Positions 45,803 through 54,914 are shown, numbered from the stretch's first letter. The stretch: 64,000 nucleotides of DNA from Sphingomonas sp. (GCF_019746665.1 NZ_JAIERS010000005.1:186001-250000); one strand, 5' to 3'. Notes: a model not told the origin generated them from the letters alone. A program made the numbers and translations.

Positions 45803-47020
45803 TCACAGCAACGCCGAATAGATCAGCGTCTTCAGCTCGCGCCGGATGGGATAGGTGCTGGAGGGGCGCAGCTGGGTCATGAACACCATGCTGATCCGCT
45901 CGACCGGATCGATGAAGAAGGCGGTCGAGAACATCCCGCCCCAATAATATTCCCCGACCGAACCCGGCATCATCGACCGCACCGGGTCGATCGTCACCGC
46001 GAAGCCCAGGCCAAAGCCGGTGCCGGCATTCTGCGTCTCGCTGAACAAGGATTTCGACATGGCGGAAAGATCGGCGCCGCCGGGCAGGTGGTTTTGCGTC
46101 ATCAGCTCGATCGTCTTGCGGCTGACGAGCCGCACCCCGTCGAGCGTGCCGCCATTCAGGCAAAGCGTGCAGAACCGATGATAATCGAGCGCGGTCGATA
46201 CCAGCCCGCCGCCGCCCGAGAGGAATTTGGGCCGGTGCGCCCAAGCGCTGTTGGCGCCACGGTCCCACAATTTCTTGCCGCCGGGCACCCAATCATAGCA
46301 ATCGACCAAGCGGTCGATCTTATCTTCGGGTACGTGGAAGAAGGTGTCGTGCATCCCCAGCGGCGCGAAGATGCGTTCGTGGAAGAAGGCATCGAGAGTC
46401 TGGCCCGAAAGCCGTTCGACCACCGCGCCGAGCACATCGGTCGACACCGAATAATTCCACGCGCTGCCCGGCGAGAACTCCAGCGGCAATTGCCCCAGCG
46501 CGCCGACGAACCCGTTCAGGTCATGGTTGCCGAACCAGTTTTCCAGCTTCTGCTCGCGATAGGCGGCGTCGATATTGCTGCGGTTCTGGAAGCTATAGGT
46601 CAGCCCACTGGTATGGCGCAGCAGATCGACCATCCGCATCGGCTCGGCGGTTGGCTTGGTAACGAAAGGCACCCCGCCGCCGCCACCATTATAGACGCCC
46701 AGCCCCTTGAACTCGGGGAGGACGTGGTGGACGGGCGTGTCGAGCCCCACCTCGGCCTCTTCGAGTAGCATCATGAACGCCAGGCTCGTGATCGGCTTGG
46801 TCATGCTCGCGATTCGAAACAGCGATGCCTCGGTGACCGCGCCGCCCTCCTCGCGCGCCTGGCCGAGATGGCTGAAATGGGCGATTTCGCCCTCGCGCGC
46901 GATCAGGATTTGCGCGTTCGGCAGCAGCCCCGTCGTCACATAGCGTTCGGCGAGCAGCGTATCGATCCGCGCGAGCCGCGCCCGATCGAAGCCCAGTGCC
47001 TGCGGGTCCGCGAGTGCCAT
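45803..47020 (-). CDS. Serine hydrolase, beta-lactamase class C / EstB-like esterase
   Basis: 405 residues. Nucleophile motif SMTK at 72-75, Tyr of the YxN-type motif in WNYSVSTDV, and a C-terminal GG(M)F element in place of KTG (YWGGMFSTAFF). No signal peptide is visible, so it is probably cytosolic and an esterase (EstB type) rather than a resistance enzyme. ATG 47020 is used; the TTG just before is less likely. It is divergent from the acyl-CoA ligase. It may hydrolyse an ester or lactone entering the acyl-CoA pathway (inference). Confidence 0.89.
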   Translation of the reverse strand: MALADPQALGFDRARLARIDTLLAERYVTTGLLPNAQILIAREGEIAHFSHLGQAREEGGAVTEASLFRIASMTKPITSLAFMMLLEEAEVGLDTPVHHVLPEFKGLGVYNGGGGGVPFVTKPTAEPMRMVDLLRHTSGLTYSFQNRSNIDAAYREQKLENWFGNHDLNGFVGALGQLPLEFSPGSAWNYSVSTDVLGAVVERLSGQTLDAFFHERIFAPLGMHDTFFHVPEDKIDRLVDCYDWVPGGKKLWDRGANSAWAHRPKFLSGGGGLVSTALDYHRFCTLCLNGGTLDGVRLVSRKTIELMTQNHLPGGADLSAMSKSLFSETQNAGTGFGLGFAVTIDPVRSMMPGSVGEYYWGGMFSTAFFIDPVERISMVFMTQLRPSSTYPIRRELKTLIYSALL

Positions 47021-47141
47021 CAAAGCCGTACCCCTGTTTCGAAACCGGCTCTTCTATTGCCTTGAGCGGCCGCCGAATCAACACTAACCTTCACGCCAAA
47101 CCGGCGGTGAGAGCCGAAGTCTGGATGGAGAGAACCCCGCG

Positions 47142-48887
47142 ATGTCGAGCCTTGGCGAACCCCTGATCGCGCTGGACCCCAGCTGGCCCAAGGCGAGTCT
47201 CGCCGAGATCGAGGCAATGCTCACCGCGCCGGGCGCGCGGTTCGAGATGGAAACGGTCGAAATCGGCGGCGTGCCGACGCGGGTGTGGAAGAACGCGCCG
47301 CCGCATCTGGGCTTGCTGGTGCAGTTCAGCCGCCTGCACGGCGCGCGCGAATTCGTGATCCATGAGGATGAGCGGGTTACTTACGAAGCGCATTTCCGCG
47401 CCGTCTCCGCGCTCGCTCGGCAGTTGATCGCGATGGGCGTGCAGCCGGGCGACCGGGTGGCGCTGTGCGCGCGCAACCTGCCCGAATGGCCGGTGATCTT
47501 CTTCGCGACCGTCGCGATCGGTGCGATCGCGGTGCCGCTCAATGCCTGGTGGACCGGCGCCGAGCTGGAATACGGCCTAGCTGACTCGGGCGCGCGCGTC
47601 CTGTTTGTCGATGCCGAGCGGCACGATCGGCTGCGTGACCATTACGGCGCTTTGCCCGCGCTCGGGCGCGTGGTGGTGCTGCGCGGCGCGGGCGAGGTGA
47701 CGCTGACCGACCTCATCGGCACGCCGCATGATTGGGCATCGCTCCCCGATCAACCGCTGCCCGAAGCGGCGCTGACGCCCGAGACCGAGGCAACGATCTT
47801 CTACACCAGCGGCACCACCGGCAACCCCAAGGGCGCGCTCGGCACCCACCGCAATCTGGTGACCAACATCTTCTCCAGCGGCTATTCGGGCGCGCGGACC
47901 TTGCTGCGCCGGGGGGAGGCGCCACCGGCCGCGCCCGAGCCCAAGAAGATGCTCACCTGCATCCCGCTGTTCCACGTCACCGCGTGCAGCGCCGGGATGA
48001 TGGGCGCGGTCGCGAGCGGATCGACGCTGATCTTCATGCGCAAATGGGATGCGATCCGCGCGATGGAGATCATCGAGCGCGAGCGGGTCCACGCGACCGG
48101 CGGTGTGCCGACCATCGCCTGGCAGCTGCTCGACCATCCCGATCGCGCCAAATACGACCTCTCTAGCCTGGAGAGCATCGCCTATGGCGGCGCCCCGTCC
48201 GCGCCCGAACTCGTCAAGCGCATCTACACCGAATTCGGCGCGCTGCCCGGCAATGGCTGGGGGATGACCGAGACGATGGCGACCGTCACCGGCCATGGGG
48301 CGGAAGATTATCTCAACCGCCCGACCAGCGCCGGCCCGGCGGTCGCGGTCGCGGACCTGAAGATCATGGACGAAAGCGGCACCCACGAACTGGCCGTGGG
48401 CGAGGTCGGCGAATTGTGGGCGCGCGGGCCGATGATCGTGAAGGGCTATTGGAACAAGCCCGAGGCGACGGCGGCGACCTTTGTCGATGGCTGGGTGCGC
48501 ACCGGCGATCTGGCGCGTCTGGACGAGGAAGGTTTCCTCTACATCGTCGACCGCGCCAAGGACATGATCATTCGCGGCGGCGAGAATATCTATTCGAGCG
48601 AAGTCGAGAATGTGCTCTACGCCCATCCATCAGTGAGCGACGCCGCCCTGATCGGCCTGCCGCACCGCACGCTGGGCGAGGAGCCGGCGGCGGTGGTTTA
48701 TCTCGCGCCGGGCACCAGCGCGAGCGAGGCCGAATTGCAAGCCTGGGTGCGCCAGCATCTCGCGGCGTTCAAAGTGCCGGTGGCGGTACGTTTTTCGGAA
48801 GAGACTTTGCCGCGCAATGCGAATGGCAAGATTTTGAAGCGCGAGCTGAAATCGTTCTTCGCGGATCGGCTGGAGGCGGCGGCTTAG
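47142..48887 (+). CDS. AMP-dependent acyl-CoA synthetase/ligase
   Basis: 581 residues. It activates a carboxylic acid to acyl-CoA through an acyl-adenylate. P-loop YTSGTTGNPKG from residue 221; adenylate site GWGMTETMA; hinge and A8 region TGDLARLDEEGFLYIVDRAKD; catalytic lysine in the C-terminal PRNANGKILKREL. SD GGAGAG. Substrate unknown; medium- or aromatic-chain acids fit the family. It would start the beta-oxidation served by the neighbouring genes. Confidence 0.93.
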   Translation: MSSLGEPLIALDPSWPKASLAEIEAMLTAPGARFEMETVEIGGVPTRVWKNAPPHLGLLVQFSRLHGAREFVIHEDERVTYEAHFRAVSALARQLIAMGVQPGDRVALCARNLPEWPVIFFATVAIGAIAVPLNAWWTGAELEYGLADSGARVLFVDAERHDRLRDHYGALPALGRVVVLRGAGEVTLTDLIGTPHDWASLPDQPLPEAALTPETEATIFYTSGTTGNPKGALGTHRNLVTNIFSSGYSGARTLLRRGEAPPAAPEPKKMLTCIPLFHVTACSAGMMGAVASGSTLIFMRKWDAIRAMEIIERERVHATGGVPTIAWQLLDHPDRAKYDLSSLESIAYGGAPSAPELVKRIYTEFGALPGNGWGMTETMATVTGHGAEDYLNRPTSAGPAVAVADLKIMDESGTHELAVGEVGELWARGPMIVKGYWNKPEATAATFVDGWVRTGDLARLDEEGFLYIVDRAKDMIIRGGENIYSSEVENVLYAHPSVSDAALIGLPHRTLGEEPAAVVYLAPGTSASEAELQAWVRQHLAAFKVPVAVRFSEETLPRNANGKILKRELKSFFADRLEAAA

Positions 48888-48897
48888 CGGGGCAGAA

Positions 48898-49551
48898 TTA
48901 GCTCGATCCACCGTCTAGGATTGTAGCAAACTCCTGAAGCTGTTGAGGGGCGAGCTCCCAAAACGCGGACAGCTCGCTAGGATAGCGCGATTTCAGGTCT
49001 TCTAGCACGGGAGCGGCATCGGGCTCGCACAAGCGGATAAGCCAAGGCCGCAGCGGAAATCCCGCCCGTGCCGCGCCGCAGAGAACGCTTTCGGCGTTCA
49101 TCTCGATCCAGCCCGCTTCGGCGCCCGCCAAGTCTCTCGTCAGCTCTCGCTCGAACCAGGCGTCCACGAACTCCTCGATCACCTGCTGTTCCGCGGGCGA
49201 CCAAGAGCGCCACCCCGCGAGCTTCAGCTTACCCAAAACAACTTCCGGGTCATTGGCGTTGGTCGGATCGAACGCCGAAACTTCCAAGATGCGTGGCAGC
49301 AAATAGCGAAAATCGCGCTCCGCCCCGACGGTGAGGAAAACGCCCGATACGTATCGCCAGAGGGCGGTCCCGGTTACCGCGTGTAATGGCTTGGTTAGTA
49401 GAATGTCTATTTGCCGTGTCGTGATACAGCAGGGACAGCCGATGATCTGTTTAGGCACAGGGGCCGCGAAGCAGCCATAAATCGCTTCGACCGCAGCGCG
49501 AAGGCGCATCTCATCTGGCCCAACTGTATCGCGGTTCATCGACGGGAACAT
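48898..49551 (-). CDS. Conserved hypothetical protein with a GCPCC motif
   Basis: 217 residues. The N-terminal part has IIGCPCC at ~36-42, a possible metal or redox cysteine cluster, followed by helical segments such as ALWRYVSGVF and DFRYLLPRILE. I recall a widespread family of unknown function with GCPCC-x-n-KPL-x-n-LWRY, and this protein follows that pattern (KPLHAVTGTALWRY). GC content is lower than in the neighbours, so recent acquisition is possible. Start ATG 49551 or 49539; neither has a strong SD. It is convergent with the acyl-CoA ligase. Confidence 0.78.
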   Translation of the reverse strand: MFPSMNRDTVGPDEMRLRAAVEAIYGCFAAPVPKQIIGCPCCITTRQIDILLTKPLHAVTGTALWRYVSGVFLTVGAERDFRYLLPRILEVSAFDPTNANDPEVVLGKLKLAGWRSWSPAEQQVIEEFVDAWFERELTRDLAGAEAGWIEMNAESVLCGAARAGFPLRPWLIRLCEPDAAPVLEDLKSRYPSELSAFWELAPQQLQEFATILDGGSS

Positions 49552-49643
49552 GGGCGTAACCGGTCAGCGTCGAAAGCTGGCCAACAAGTCGGCAATGCAT
49601 CCGTCAGCGTCGGCGTCGACAAAGGCCGCCGCACCGTTCCCCC

Positions 49644-49681
49644 AAAAGAAAAACGCGCCCCGGCTTCCCGCCGCGGCGCGC
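49644..49681 (-). terminator. Rho-independent terminator of the cytochrome c gene
   Basis: Minus strand reading: CGCGCCGCGG stem, GCGGGAAG-type loop, CCGGGGCGCG, then TTTTTCTTTTGG. It starts about 24 bases after the cytochrome stop codon. Confidence 0.82.
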
Positions 49682-49704
49682 TTCCCTACAACCGAACGAA
49701 GCGC

Positions 49705-50070
49705 TTACTTCAGCGTCGCCAGGTAAGCGATAATCGCCTTGCGCTGGTTCGCGTCGGCGACCTGGAGCACCATCTTGCTGCCCTTGGCCACCGCCTGCGG
49801 GTTGGCCAGCCACTTGTCGAGCGCGGCCGGGGTCCAGGTGCCCTGCAGCTTTTTCAACGCCGCTGAATAGGCATAGCCCGGCACGCTCGCGATCTTCTTG
49901 CCGACGATGCCCTTGTGCATCGGGCCGATCTTGTTCTGGTTCGGCGCGTGGCAGATCGCGCACTTCTGCGTGTAGAGCTTCTGGCCCGTCGCGGCGTCGG
50001 TCTGCGCGAGAGCCGGTGCCGCCGCGAACGGCGCGGCGAGCATGGCGATGGTGAAAATCGAACGGCGCAT
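49705..50070 (-). CDS. Small class I c-type cytochrome
   Basis: 121 residues: signal peptide 1-22 (ending ALA), haem-binding CAICH at 37-41, and a later Met ligand candidate in GSKMVLQV. It is a periplasmic monohaem electron carrier of the cytochrome c552/c550 type. Start ATG 50070 (SD GGAGAGAG); a longer frame upstream is not homologous. It has its own terminator. It could donate electrons to a cbb3 or aa3 oxidase, but not to the bd oxidase in this window, which uses quinol. Confidence 0.92.
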   Translation of the reverse strand: MRRSIFTIAMLAAPFAAAPALAQTDAATGQKLYTQKCAICHAPNQNKIGPMHKGIVGKKIASVPGYAYSAALKKLQGTWTPAALDKWLANPQAVAKGSKMVLQVADANQRKAIIAYLATLK

Positions 50071-50188
50071 CACTCTCTCCTGTCTGGCGAAAGCGTCCCG
50101 GCCTTCGCGAGCCTTTCGCCCCCCTAATCCCCCGGGGTGCGCCTGAATTGCGCCAAAGCGTCGAAACAAGTCAATCCACTGGCATTTT

Positions 50189-51667
50189 TTAACCTAGCTG
50201 AGCGTCCCTTGCGTCAACCACCGAACGCACCGCCTGCTGCCACCCCGCGAGCCGCGCGGTGCGCGCCCTGTCATTCAGCTTCGGAATGAAGGGCTCGACC
50301 CGGCCACGCATCACGCTCGCCGCCTGTAGGTCTGCGAACAGGCCACAACCGACGCCCGCGAGCATCGCCGCGCCGAGCGCCGTCGTCTCGGTGAAGCTGG
50401 GGCGTTCGACGGGGATCGCGAGCATGTCCGCCAGATCCTGCGCCAGCCAATCATTCGCGACCATCCCGCCATCGATCTTCAGCGTGGCCCAAGTGCAGCC
50501 ATCGGCGGCGAAGGCGGTCATCAGGTCATGGCTCTGATGCGCCATCGCCTCGAGCGCGGCGCGAACCAGATGCGCGCGCCCGGTCGCGAAGCTCAGGCCC
50601 GTGATCGCCGCGCGCGCCTCGGGCTGCCACCACGGCGCGCCCAGGCCCGACAAGGCGGGCACCAAATAGACGCCGCCATTATCGGCCACCGAGGCGGCAA
50701 GCGCCGCGGTGCAGGCGGCATCGGGAATCAGCTGCAGCGCGTCGCGCAGCCATTTGATCAGGCTGCCCGCGATGAACACTGATCCTTCGAGCGCATAGGC
50801 GCGCCGCCCCCCCAGCTGCCAGGCGATCGTCGAGAGCAATCGGTGGCGCGAGATCGGCGGCGTGGCGCCCGCCATCGTCAGGATGAAAGCGCCGGTGCCG
50901 AAGGTCGCCTTGGTGTCGCCCGGGTTCAGGCAGGCCTGGCCGATCGTCGCCGCCTGCTGGTCGCCCGCCAGCCCGCATATCGGGATCGCGCCGCCGAACA
51001 GTCGCGTCTCGGCGAAGCGGCCGGCGCAGTCCACGATTTCCGGCAAGGCCGCGCGCGGGGCGCCGAACAGGTCGATCAAGCCATCGTCCCAGGCGCCGCT
51101 GCCGATCGCCATCAGCGCGGTGCGGCTGGCGTTGGTGGCATCGGTGATGTGCAGCCCGCCGGTGAGCTTCCACACCAGCCAGCTTTCAACGGTGCCGATC
51201 GCGAGCCGATCGCCCGCCTCGGCGAGCTGCGGCCAGTGGCGCAACGCCCAGCCAATCTTCGAGCCCGAAAAATACGGGTCGAGCAGCAGCCCGGTCTTGG
51301 CCTGCACGGTCGCCTCGTGGCCGGCCTCTTTAAGTGCCTGACAGTCCTGCGCGGTGCGGCGATCCTGCCAGACGATCGCGGGCGCGAGCGGTTCGCCGCT
51401 CACCTTGTCCCAGAACACCACCGTCTCGCGCTGGTTGGTGATGCCGATCGCGGCGATGCGATCGGTCCCGCCTACCGCCGCGATCACCTGCGCGGCCATT
51501 TCGTGTGTGCGTGCCCAAATTTCGCCCGCGTCATGTTCCACCCAGCCGGCTTGCGGGTAATGCTGGGTCAATTCGGCGGCGGCGCTCGCGCGGCAGGTTC
51601 CATCGGGAGCGAAAGCCATGGCGCGGGTGGAAGTGGTGCCCGCGTCGATCACTAAAAGCTCGGTCAT
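50189..51667 (-). CDS. glpK: Glycerol kinase (FGGY family)
   Basis: 492 residues. ATP-dependent phosphorylation of glycerol to sn-glycerol 3-phosphate. Phosphate-binding DAGTTSTRA near residue 7 (classic DQGTTSSRA with one change), substrate motif GWVEHDAGEIW, INQRET-type loop (ITNQRETVVFWD), adenosine site GDQQAATIGQ and GTGAFIL. The start is ATG 51667; the same frame stays open far upstream on the strand opposite the AI-2E gene, but this is not coding. No glpF, glpD or glpR is adjacent. Confidence 0.94.
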   Translation of the reverse strand: MTELLVIDAGTTSTRAMAFAPDGTCRASAAAELTQHYPQAGWVEHDAGEIWARTHEMAAQVIAAVGGTDRIAAIGITNQRETVVFWDKVSGEPLAPAIVWQDRRTAQDCQALKEAGHEATVQAKTGLLLDPYFSGSKIGWALRHWPQLAEAGDRLAIGTVESWLVWKLTGGLHITDATNASRTALMAIGSGAWDDGLIDLFGAPRAALPEIVDCAGRFAETRLFGGAIPICGLAGDQQAATIGQACLNPGDTKATFGTGAFILTMAGATPPISRHRLLSTIAWQLGGRRAYALEGSVFIAGSLIKWLRDALQLIPDAACTAALAASVADNGGVYLVPALSGLGAPWWQPEARAAITGLSFATGRAHLVRAALEAMAHQSHDLMTAFAADGCTWATLKIDGGMVANDWLAQDLADMLAIPVERPSFTETTALGAAMLAGVGCGLFADLQAASVMRGRVEPFIPKLNDRARTARLAGWQQAVRSVVDARDAQLG

Positions 51668-51736
51668 GGAATGAACGCTAGCCGGGATTACAGCGGCAGG
51701 GAATGGCGCTAAGAGGGGCGCAGCAAGGAACGGATC

Positions 51737-52912
51737 GTGGACAAGCCATATGAAGGTCTGAACGAGGCGGCGCCGAGCCCGCCCACGCCGGCGGAGGAGG
51801 CGATGTTGCGGCGCGACCGGCTGCTCGCCGCGGTCACTCTGATCGGCGGCGTGGGGTTGCTGCTCGCGCTTCCCTTCGCGCTCAAGGCCGGAACCGAATT
51901 CTTCCTGCCGCTCACCGCCGCGCTCGTCATCGCGATCGCCTTGGTGCCGGTGCTCGAATGGATCGAGCGGCGGCGGGTGCCGTCGTCGATCGCGGCGCTG
52001 CTCTGCGTCACGGGCTTCCTCGCTGCCGCCAATGTCGCGCTCGCGGCGATCATCGTGCCGGCGGTCGCGTTCTTCCGCCTGTTGCCGGAGCGGATCGGCC
52101 GTATCCAGATGAACCTGAAGCCGATCCTGGAGCTCTACCAAAGCCTGGAAAAATACATCGATCGCACCGCGATGAAGTTCGCGGCCGGCTCGGCGCAGTC
52201 GGTCGCGCGGGCCGCGCAGACCCAGCAACCGCCGCCGAGTTCGCTCGTCGATCTGATCGCGAGTTCGGCGCCGTCGGTGTTCGTCCACATCTTCTTCGGC
52301 ATCCTCGTCGTCTATTTCTTCCTCGCCGGCTGGACGCGGCTGCGGCGCGAGACGATCACCAGCCGCGCGAGCTTTTCGGGTGCGATGGCGACCGCGCGCG
52401 TCATTCAGGACGTGGTCGACGATACCTCGGCCTATCTGGGGACGATCACCGTCATCAACTTCTCGCTCGGGGTGTTCCTGGCGGGGTGCCTGTGGGCGAT
52501 GGGGATGCCATACCCCGCGATGTGGGGTGGCATCGTCGCGCTGCTCAATTACGTTCCCTATTTCGGGCCGATCGTGGCGGCGGTGCTGCTCGCGCTGGGC
52601 GGGACGATGGTGTTCACCGATTTGTGGGTGGCGTTGATGCCGGCGGCGATCATGGTCGCATCGCACCTGCTGGAGGCGAATGTCATCACGCCGCTGATCG
52701 TCGGCCACCGGCTGACGATCAACCCCATCATGATCCTGATTTCGTTGAGCTTCTGGGGGTGGGTGTGGGGCACGGCGGGAGCGCTGCTGGCGGTGCCGAT
52801 CCTGATCATCGCCCAAACGGTGGTCGCGGCCGCCGGCAAGCCCGACATCGCCGGCTTCCTGTTCGAACACGGCACGCTCGAACAGCGACGGCGCGGGGGC
52901 GGCGGGCGGTGA
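51737..52912 (+). CDS. AI-2E family transporter (PerM/UPF0118)
   Basis: 391 residues, about eight TM helices with the typical central soluble segment rich in Gln and Pro (~120-165). C-terminal signatures include YPAMWGGIVALLNYVPYFGP and ANVITPLIVGHRLTINP. Members of the family export AI-2 or act as Na+/Li+-H+ antiporters, so no substrate is assigned. Start GTG 51737 with AAGGAA. It ends in GTGA, giving the start of the next small gene. The N-terminal 30 residues are hydrophilic. Confidence 0.9.
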   Translation: MDKPYEGLNEAAPSPPTPAEEAMLRRDRLLAAVTLIGGVGLLLALPFALKAGTEFFLPLTAALVIAIALVPVLEWIERRRVPSSIAALLCVTGFLAAANVALAAIIVPAVAFFRLLPERIGRIQMNLKPILELYQSLEKYIDRTAMKFAAGSAQSVARAAQTQQPPPSSLVDLIASSAPSVFVHIFFGILVVYFFLAGWTRLRRETITSRASFSGAMATARVIQDVVDDTSAYLGTITVINFSLGVFLAGCLWAMGMPYPAMWGGIVALLNYVPYFGPIVAAVLLALGGTMVFTDLWVALMPAAIMVASHLLEANVITPLIVGHRLTINPIMILISLSFWGWVWGTAGALLAVPILIIAQTVVAAAGKPDIAGFLFEHGTLEQRRRGGGGR

Positions 52913-53298
52913 GTTGGCGCCTCATGCTGGCGCTGCAAGCGATTGGCATGCCGGCCGATGTGCCCAACTTCGATCTGGGCACCGTGGCGGTCGCGGAGCC
53001 GACCCGTCCCACGCTGTCGCTCTGCGCCCCGGGCGTCGGCGCTGAAGTTGTGGTCTGCGGCCGCCGCGGCGATCAGTATCGCCTGCCGTTGCCGGTTGAG
53101 CGCGATCTGGCGGCCGATGGCCGGACGGCGGATTCGCCGGGCGGTATGGCGGCGTTGACCCCTGCCGGCCGATGCGGCCTGTTCGCGGGCGAGCGGCAGT
53201 GCAGCCGGCGCGAGGCGGCTGCCTATGGCTATGGCAATGGCCGCGATCCGATCACCGTCCTTCTCAGGCTTGGCGACAGATTGGTCGCTGGCAATTAG
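52909..53298 (+). CDS. Small protein with VVCGRRGDQYRLPLP motif, function unknown
   Basis: 129 residues starting at GTG 52909, which overlaps the AI-2E transporter stop (GTGA); ATG 52924 is an alternative. A motif of the form V-V-C-G-R-R-x-D-x-Y-R-x-P lies near residues 46-59. I recall similar motifs in many short sphingomonad proteins with N-terminal secretion signals. Two further Cys (CGLFAGERQC) could form a disulfide, consistent with a periplasmic location, though the hydrophobic signal is weak here. Function unknown. Confidence 0.65.
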   Translation: MSWRLMLALQAIGMPADVPNFDLGTVAVAEPTRPTLSLCAPGVGAEVVVCGRRGDQYRLPLPVERDLAADGRTADSPGGMAALTPAGRCGLFAGERQCSRREAAAYGYGNGRDPITVLLRLGDRLVAGN

Positions 53299-53335
53299 TG
53301 GACGAAGGGCCGGGTTTGGCCGCCGCATTCCCCTG

Positions 53336-53364
53336 TTGACAGCCCCGCACGGCTCGCCTATCCG
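53336..53364 (+). promoter_or_regulatory. Promoter of tRNA-Asp
   Basis: Consensus TTGACA (53336-53341), 17-base spacer, TATCCG (53359-53364), 18 bases before the mature tRNA 5' end. Confidence 0.78.
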
Positions 53365-53382
53365 CGCCGCCTCAACCGATGC

Positions 53383-53459
53383 GCGGGTGTAGCTCAGTCG
53401 GTTAGAGCGCCGGCCTGTCACGCCGGAGGTCGCGGGTTCGAGCCCCGTCACTCGCGCCA
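53383..53459 (+). tRNA. tRNA-Asp (anticodon GTC)
   Basis: 77 bases. The acceptor stem GCGGGTG pairs with CACTCGC (one G-T pair), the D-arm contains AGCTCAGTCGGTTAGAGC, the anticodon stem is CCGGC/GCCGG with loop CTGTCAC (GTC), and the T-arm has TTCGAGC. Discriminator G and a genome-encoded CCA end the molecule. Confidence 0.97.
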
Positions 53460-53588
53460 TTTCGCAGCAGCTTCTGCTCAAACGAGCCGCGCGAGCGACC
53501 AACCGTTGCCGCGCGCGCGCTGCGCCATGCGTTGACCCCTCCGGAAGCGCGGCTTTCTCCCGCCGTGCCGCAAGCCAAGAGGGCAATC

Positions 53589-53957
53589 ATGGACACAAGC
53601 CAGAATTTGGACACGCGCGAGACCAGCGATCTGATCGCCTCGAACAAGGTCGAAGGAACCGCGGTTTACAACCAGCAGGGAGAGCGGCTCGGCACGATCG
53701 AGCATTTCATGGTCGATAAGCTTTCGGGCCAGGTCGATTATGCGGTGATGACCTTCGGCGGCTTCCTCGGCATGGGTACCGACCGTTATCCGCTGCCCTG
53801 GGACGCGCTGACCTATGACACCGATCATGGCGGCTATGTGGTCGACGTCACCAAGGAACAGCTGCAGGGCGCGCCGCATTATAGCGAGCAGGAACCCAGC
53901 TATGATGATAGCTATGGCGAGCAGGTCTATAGCTATTACGGTTTCAATTACCGCTAG
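53589..53957 (+). CDS. PRC-barrel domain protein
   Basis: 122 residues. The PRC-barrel core runs from about 20 to 95 (VEGTAVYNQQGERLGTIEHFM, then a DYAVMTFGGFLG strand and YPLPWDAL). The tail is rich in Tyr, Asp and Glu (SYDDSYGEQVYSYYGFNYR). PRC barrels occur in photosynthetic reaction centre H subunits, RimM and many stress-related alphaproteobacterial proteins; no more specific role can be given. ATG 53589 follows AAGAGGG. It stands alone downstream of the tRNA. Confidence 0.9.
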   Translation: MDTSQNLDTRETSDLIASNKVEGTAVYNQQGERLGTIEHFMVDKLSGQVDYAVMTFGGFLGMGTDRYPLPWDALTYDTDHGGYVVDVTKEQLQGAPHYSEQEPSYDDSYGEQVYSYYGFNYR

Positions 53958-54008
53958 GGCACCCGCGGCTCTCTAGAAACCTGGCCCCTGTCGCGCGCGG
54001 CGGGGGCC

Positions 54009-54224
54009 TTATTTTTCCGCCCGCCAGCGCCCGGTTTCCATCCAGCGGAGCAACGGCTTCAGCGGCATGATCCAGATGATCCCCGTCACCAGATAAAAGA
54101 GCGCTTGAACCAGCGCCGGCCAGCGCGCGAGCGTACCCGAGAGGCTCGTCACCAGCACCGCCCAAAGCGTGATCAACAGCAGCAGCAGCAGCGCGCCGGC
54201 GGGTTTGCGCCAACTTGGGGTCAT
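54009..54224 (-). CDS. DUF2842 small membrane protein
   Basis: 71 residues with two TM helices (about 9-28 and 38-56) joined by a short loop; the C-terminus is basic (RWMETGRWRAEK). DUF2842 proteins of this length are widespread in alphaproteobacteria and of unknown role. The ATG at 54224 overlaps the stop of the 5-FCL gene (ATGA), so it is co-translated with it. A longer frame upstream is out-of-frame coding of 5-FCL and is not used. Confidence 0.85.
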   Translation of the reverse strand: MTPSWRKPAGALLLLLLITLWAVLVTSLSGTLARWPALVQALFYLVTGIIWIMPLKPLLRWMETGRWRAEK

Positions 54225-54769
54225 CGCTCGATCCAGCCCTGTTCCGTGATGACAGCGTGGAGCGGCACGTCCCAGGGCTCGGTCGGCACCGCCTCGACGC
54301 GCTGGATGGACCAGGCGACGCCGATCCGCAAGCTCTGGGGGTGGTCGGCGAACGCACGATCGTAGAAGCCCGCGCCCTGGCCCAGCCGGTTGAGGCGCAG
54401 GTCGAACGCGACCAGTGGGGTGAGGATCAGATCGGGCACCAATTCGCGCGCGTCCGCGACCGGCTGGGTGAGGCCCATCGGCCCCGGCTCGCGCGGGGCG
54501 TCGCCGTCCAAAAAGCGCATCGGCGCGCCCCGCCGGGCAATGCGGGGCAGCGCCAGTCCCCAGCCGCGCGCGACCGCGGCCTCGACGAGCAGCGCCGGGT
54601 CGGCCTCGCCCGCGATCGGGAGATAGGCGGCGATCACGCCTGGCTGGGCCAGACGCGCGAGGAACGGCGCCGGCGGCACGATCGGCACGGCCGCCTGCCG
54701 CAAACGCGCGGCGCGCATCGCCGCGCGGAGATCGGCTTTCAGCGGAGGGGTAAGTGGCGGGACCACCAT
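54221..54769 (-). CDS. 5-formyltetrahydrofolate cyclo-ligase
   Basis: 182 residues. ATP-dependent conversion of 5-formyl-THF to 5,10-methenyl-THF. Conserved features are the N-terminal Arg-rich helix (KADLRAAMRAARLRQ), GLALPRI, and the C-terminal substrate/ATP loop LVAFDLRLNRLGQGAGFYDR. The gene lies downstream of a 6S RNA candidate, as ygfA does in E. coli. The ATG at 54769 is inside the predicted 3' arm of that RNA, so translation may start later or the RNA may be processed. DUF2842 overlaps its stop. Confidence 0.93.
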   Translation of the reverse strand: MVVPPLTPPLKADLRAAMRAARLRQAAVPIVPPAPFLARLAQPGVIAAYLPIAGEADPALLVEAAVARGWGLALPRIARRGAPMRFLDGDAPREPGPMGLTQPVADARELVPDLILTPLVAFDLRLNRLGQGAGFYDRAFADHPQSLRIGVAWSIQRVEAVPTEPWDVPLHAVITEQGWIER

Positions 54770-54914
54770 GGGTCGGTTGCTCGAATATCCTCTGACGCCT
54801 CAACGTCAGGTGGGAACCGTTTGCCTTGGCCAGGGCCAGGGTAGGGACAGCCCCCGTGGATGGTGATATCGCCTCAGGGATGTTCCTAAAGCTCGTGCCG
54901 GGCAGTACCCGCCA
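54755..54914 (-). ncRNA. ssrS: 6S RNA candidate
   Basis: About 160 bases between zapA and the 5-FCL gene, the conserved genomic place of 6S RNA. The ends pair as UGGCGGG/CCCGCCA. The 5' side of the central region reads CCUGAGGCGAUAUCACCAUC, close to E. coli CCUGAGCCGAUAUUUCAUAC, and the 3' side has a hairpin CCUGACG-UUGAGG-CGUCAG in the position of the E. coli CCUUGAACC...GGUUCAAGG hairpin. A good promoter lies directly upstream. 6S RNA binds the housekeeping RNA polymerase. Exact ends are estimates. Confidence 0.7.

Noticed and set aside
51668..52870. Upstream extension of the glycerol kinase frame to 893 codons
   Set aside because: The extra ~400 codons are antisense to the AI-2E transporter and encode a His/Arg/Asp-rich sequence with no fold; kinase homology starts at 51667.
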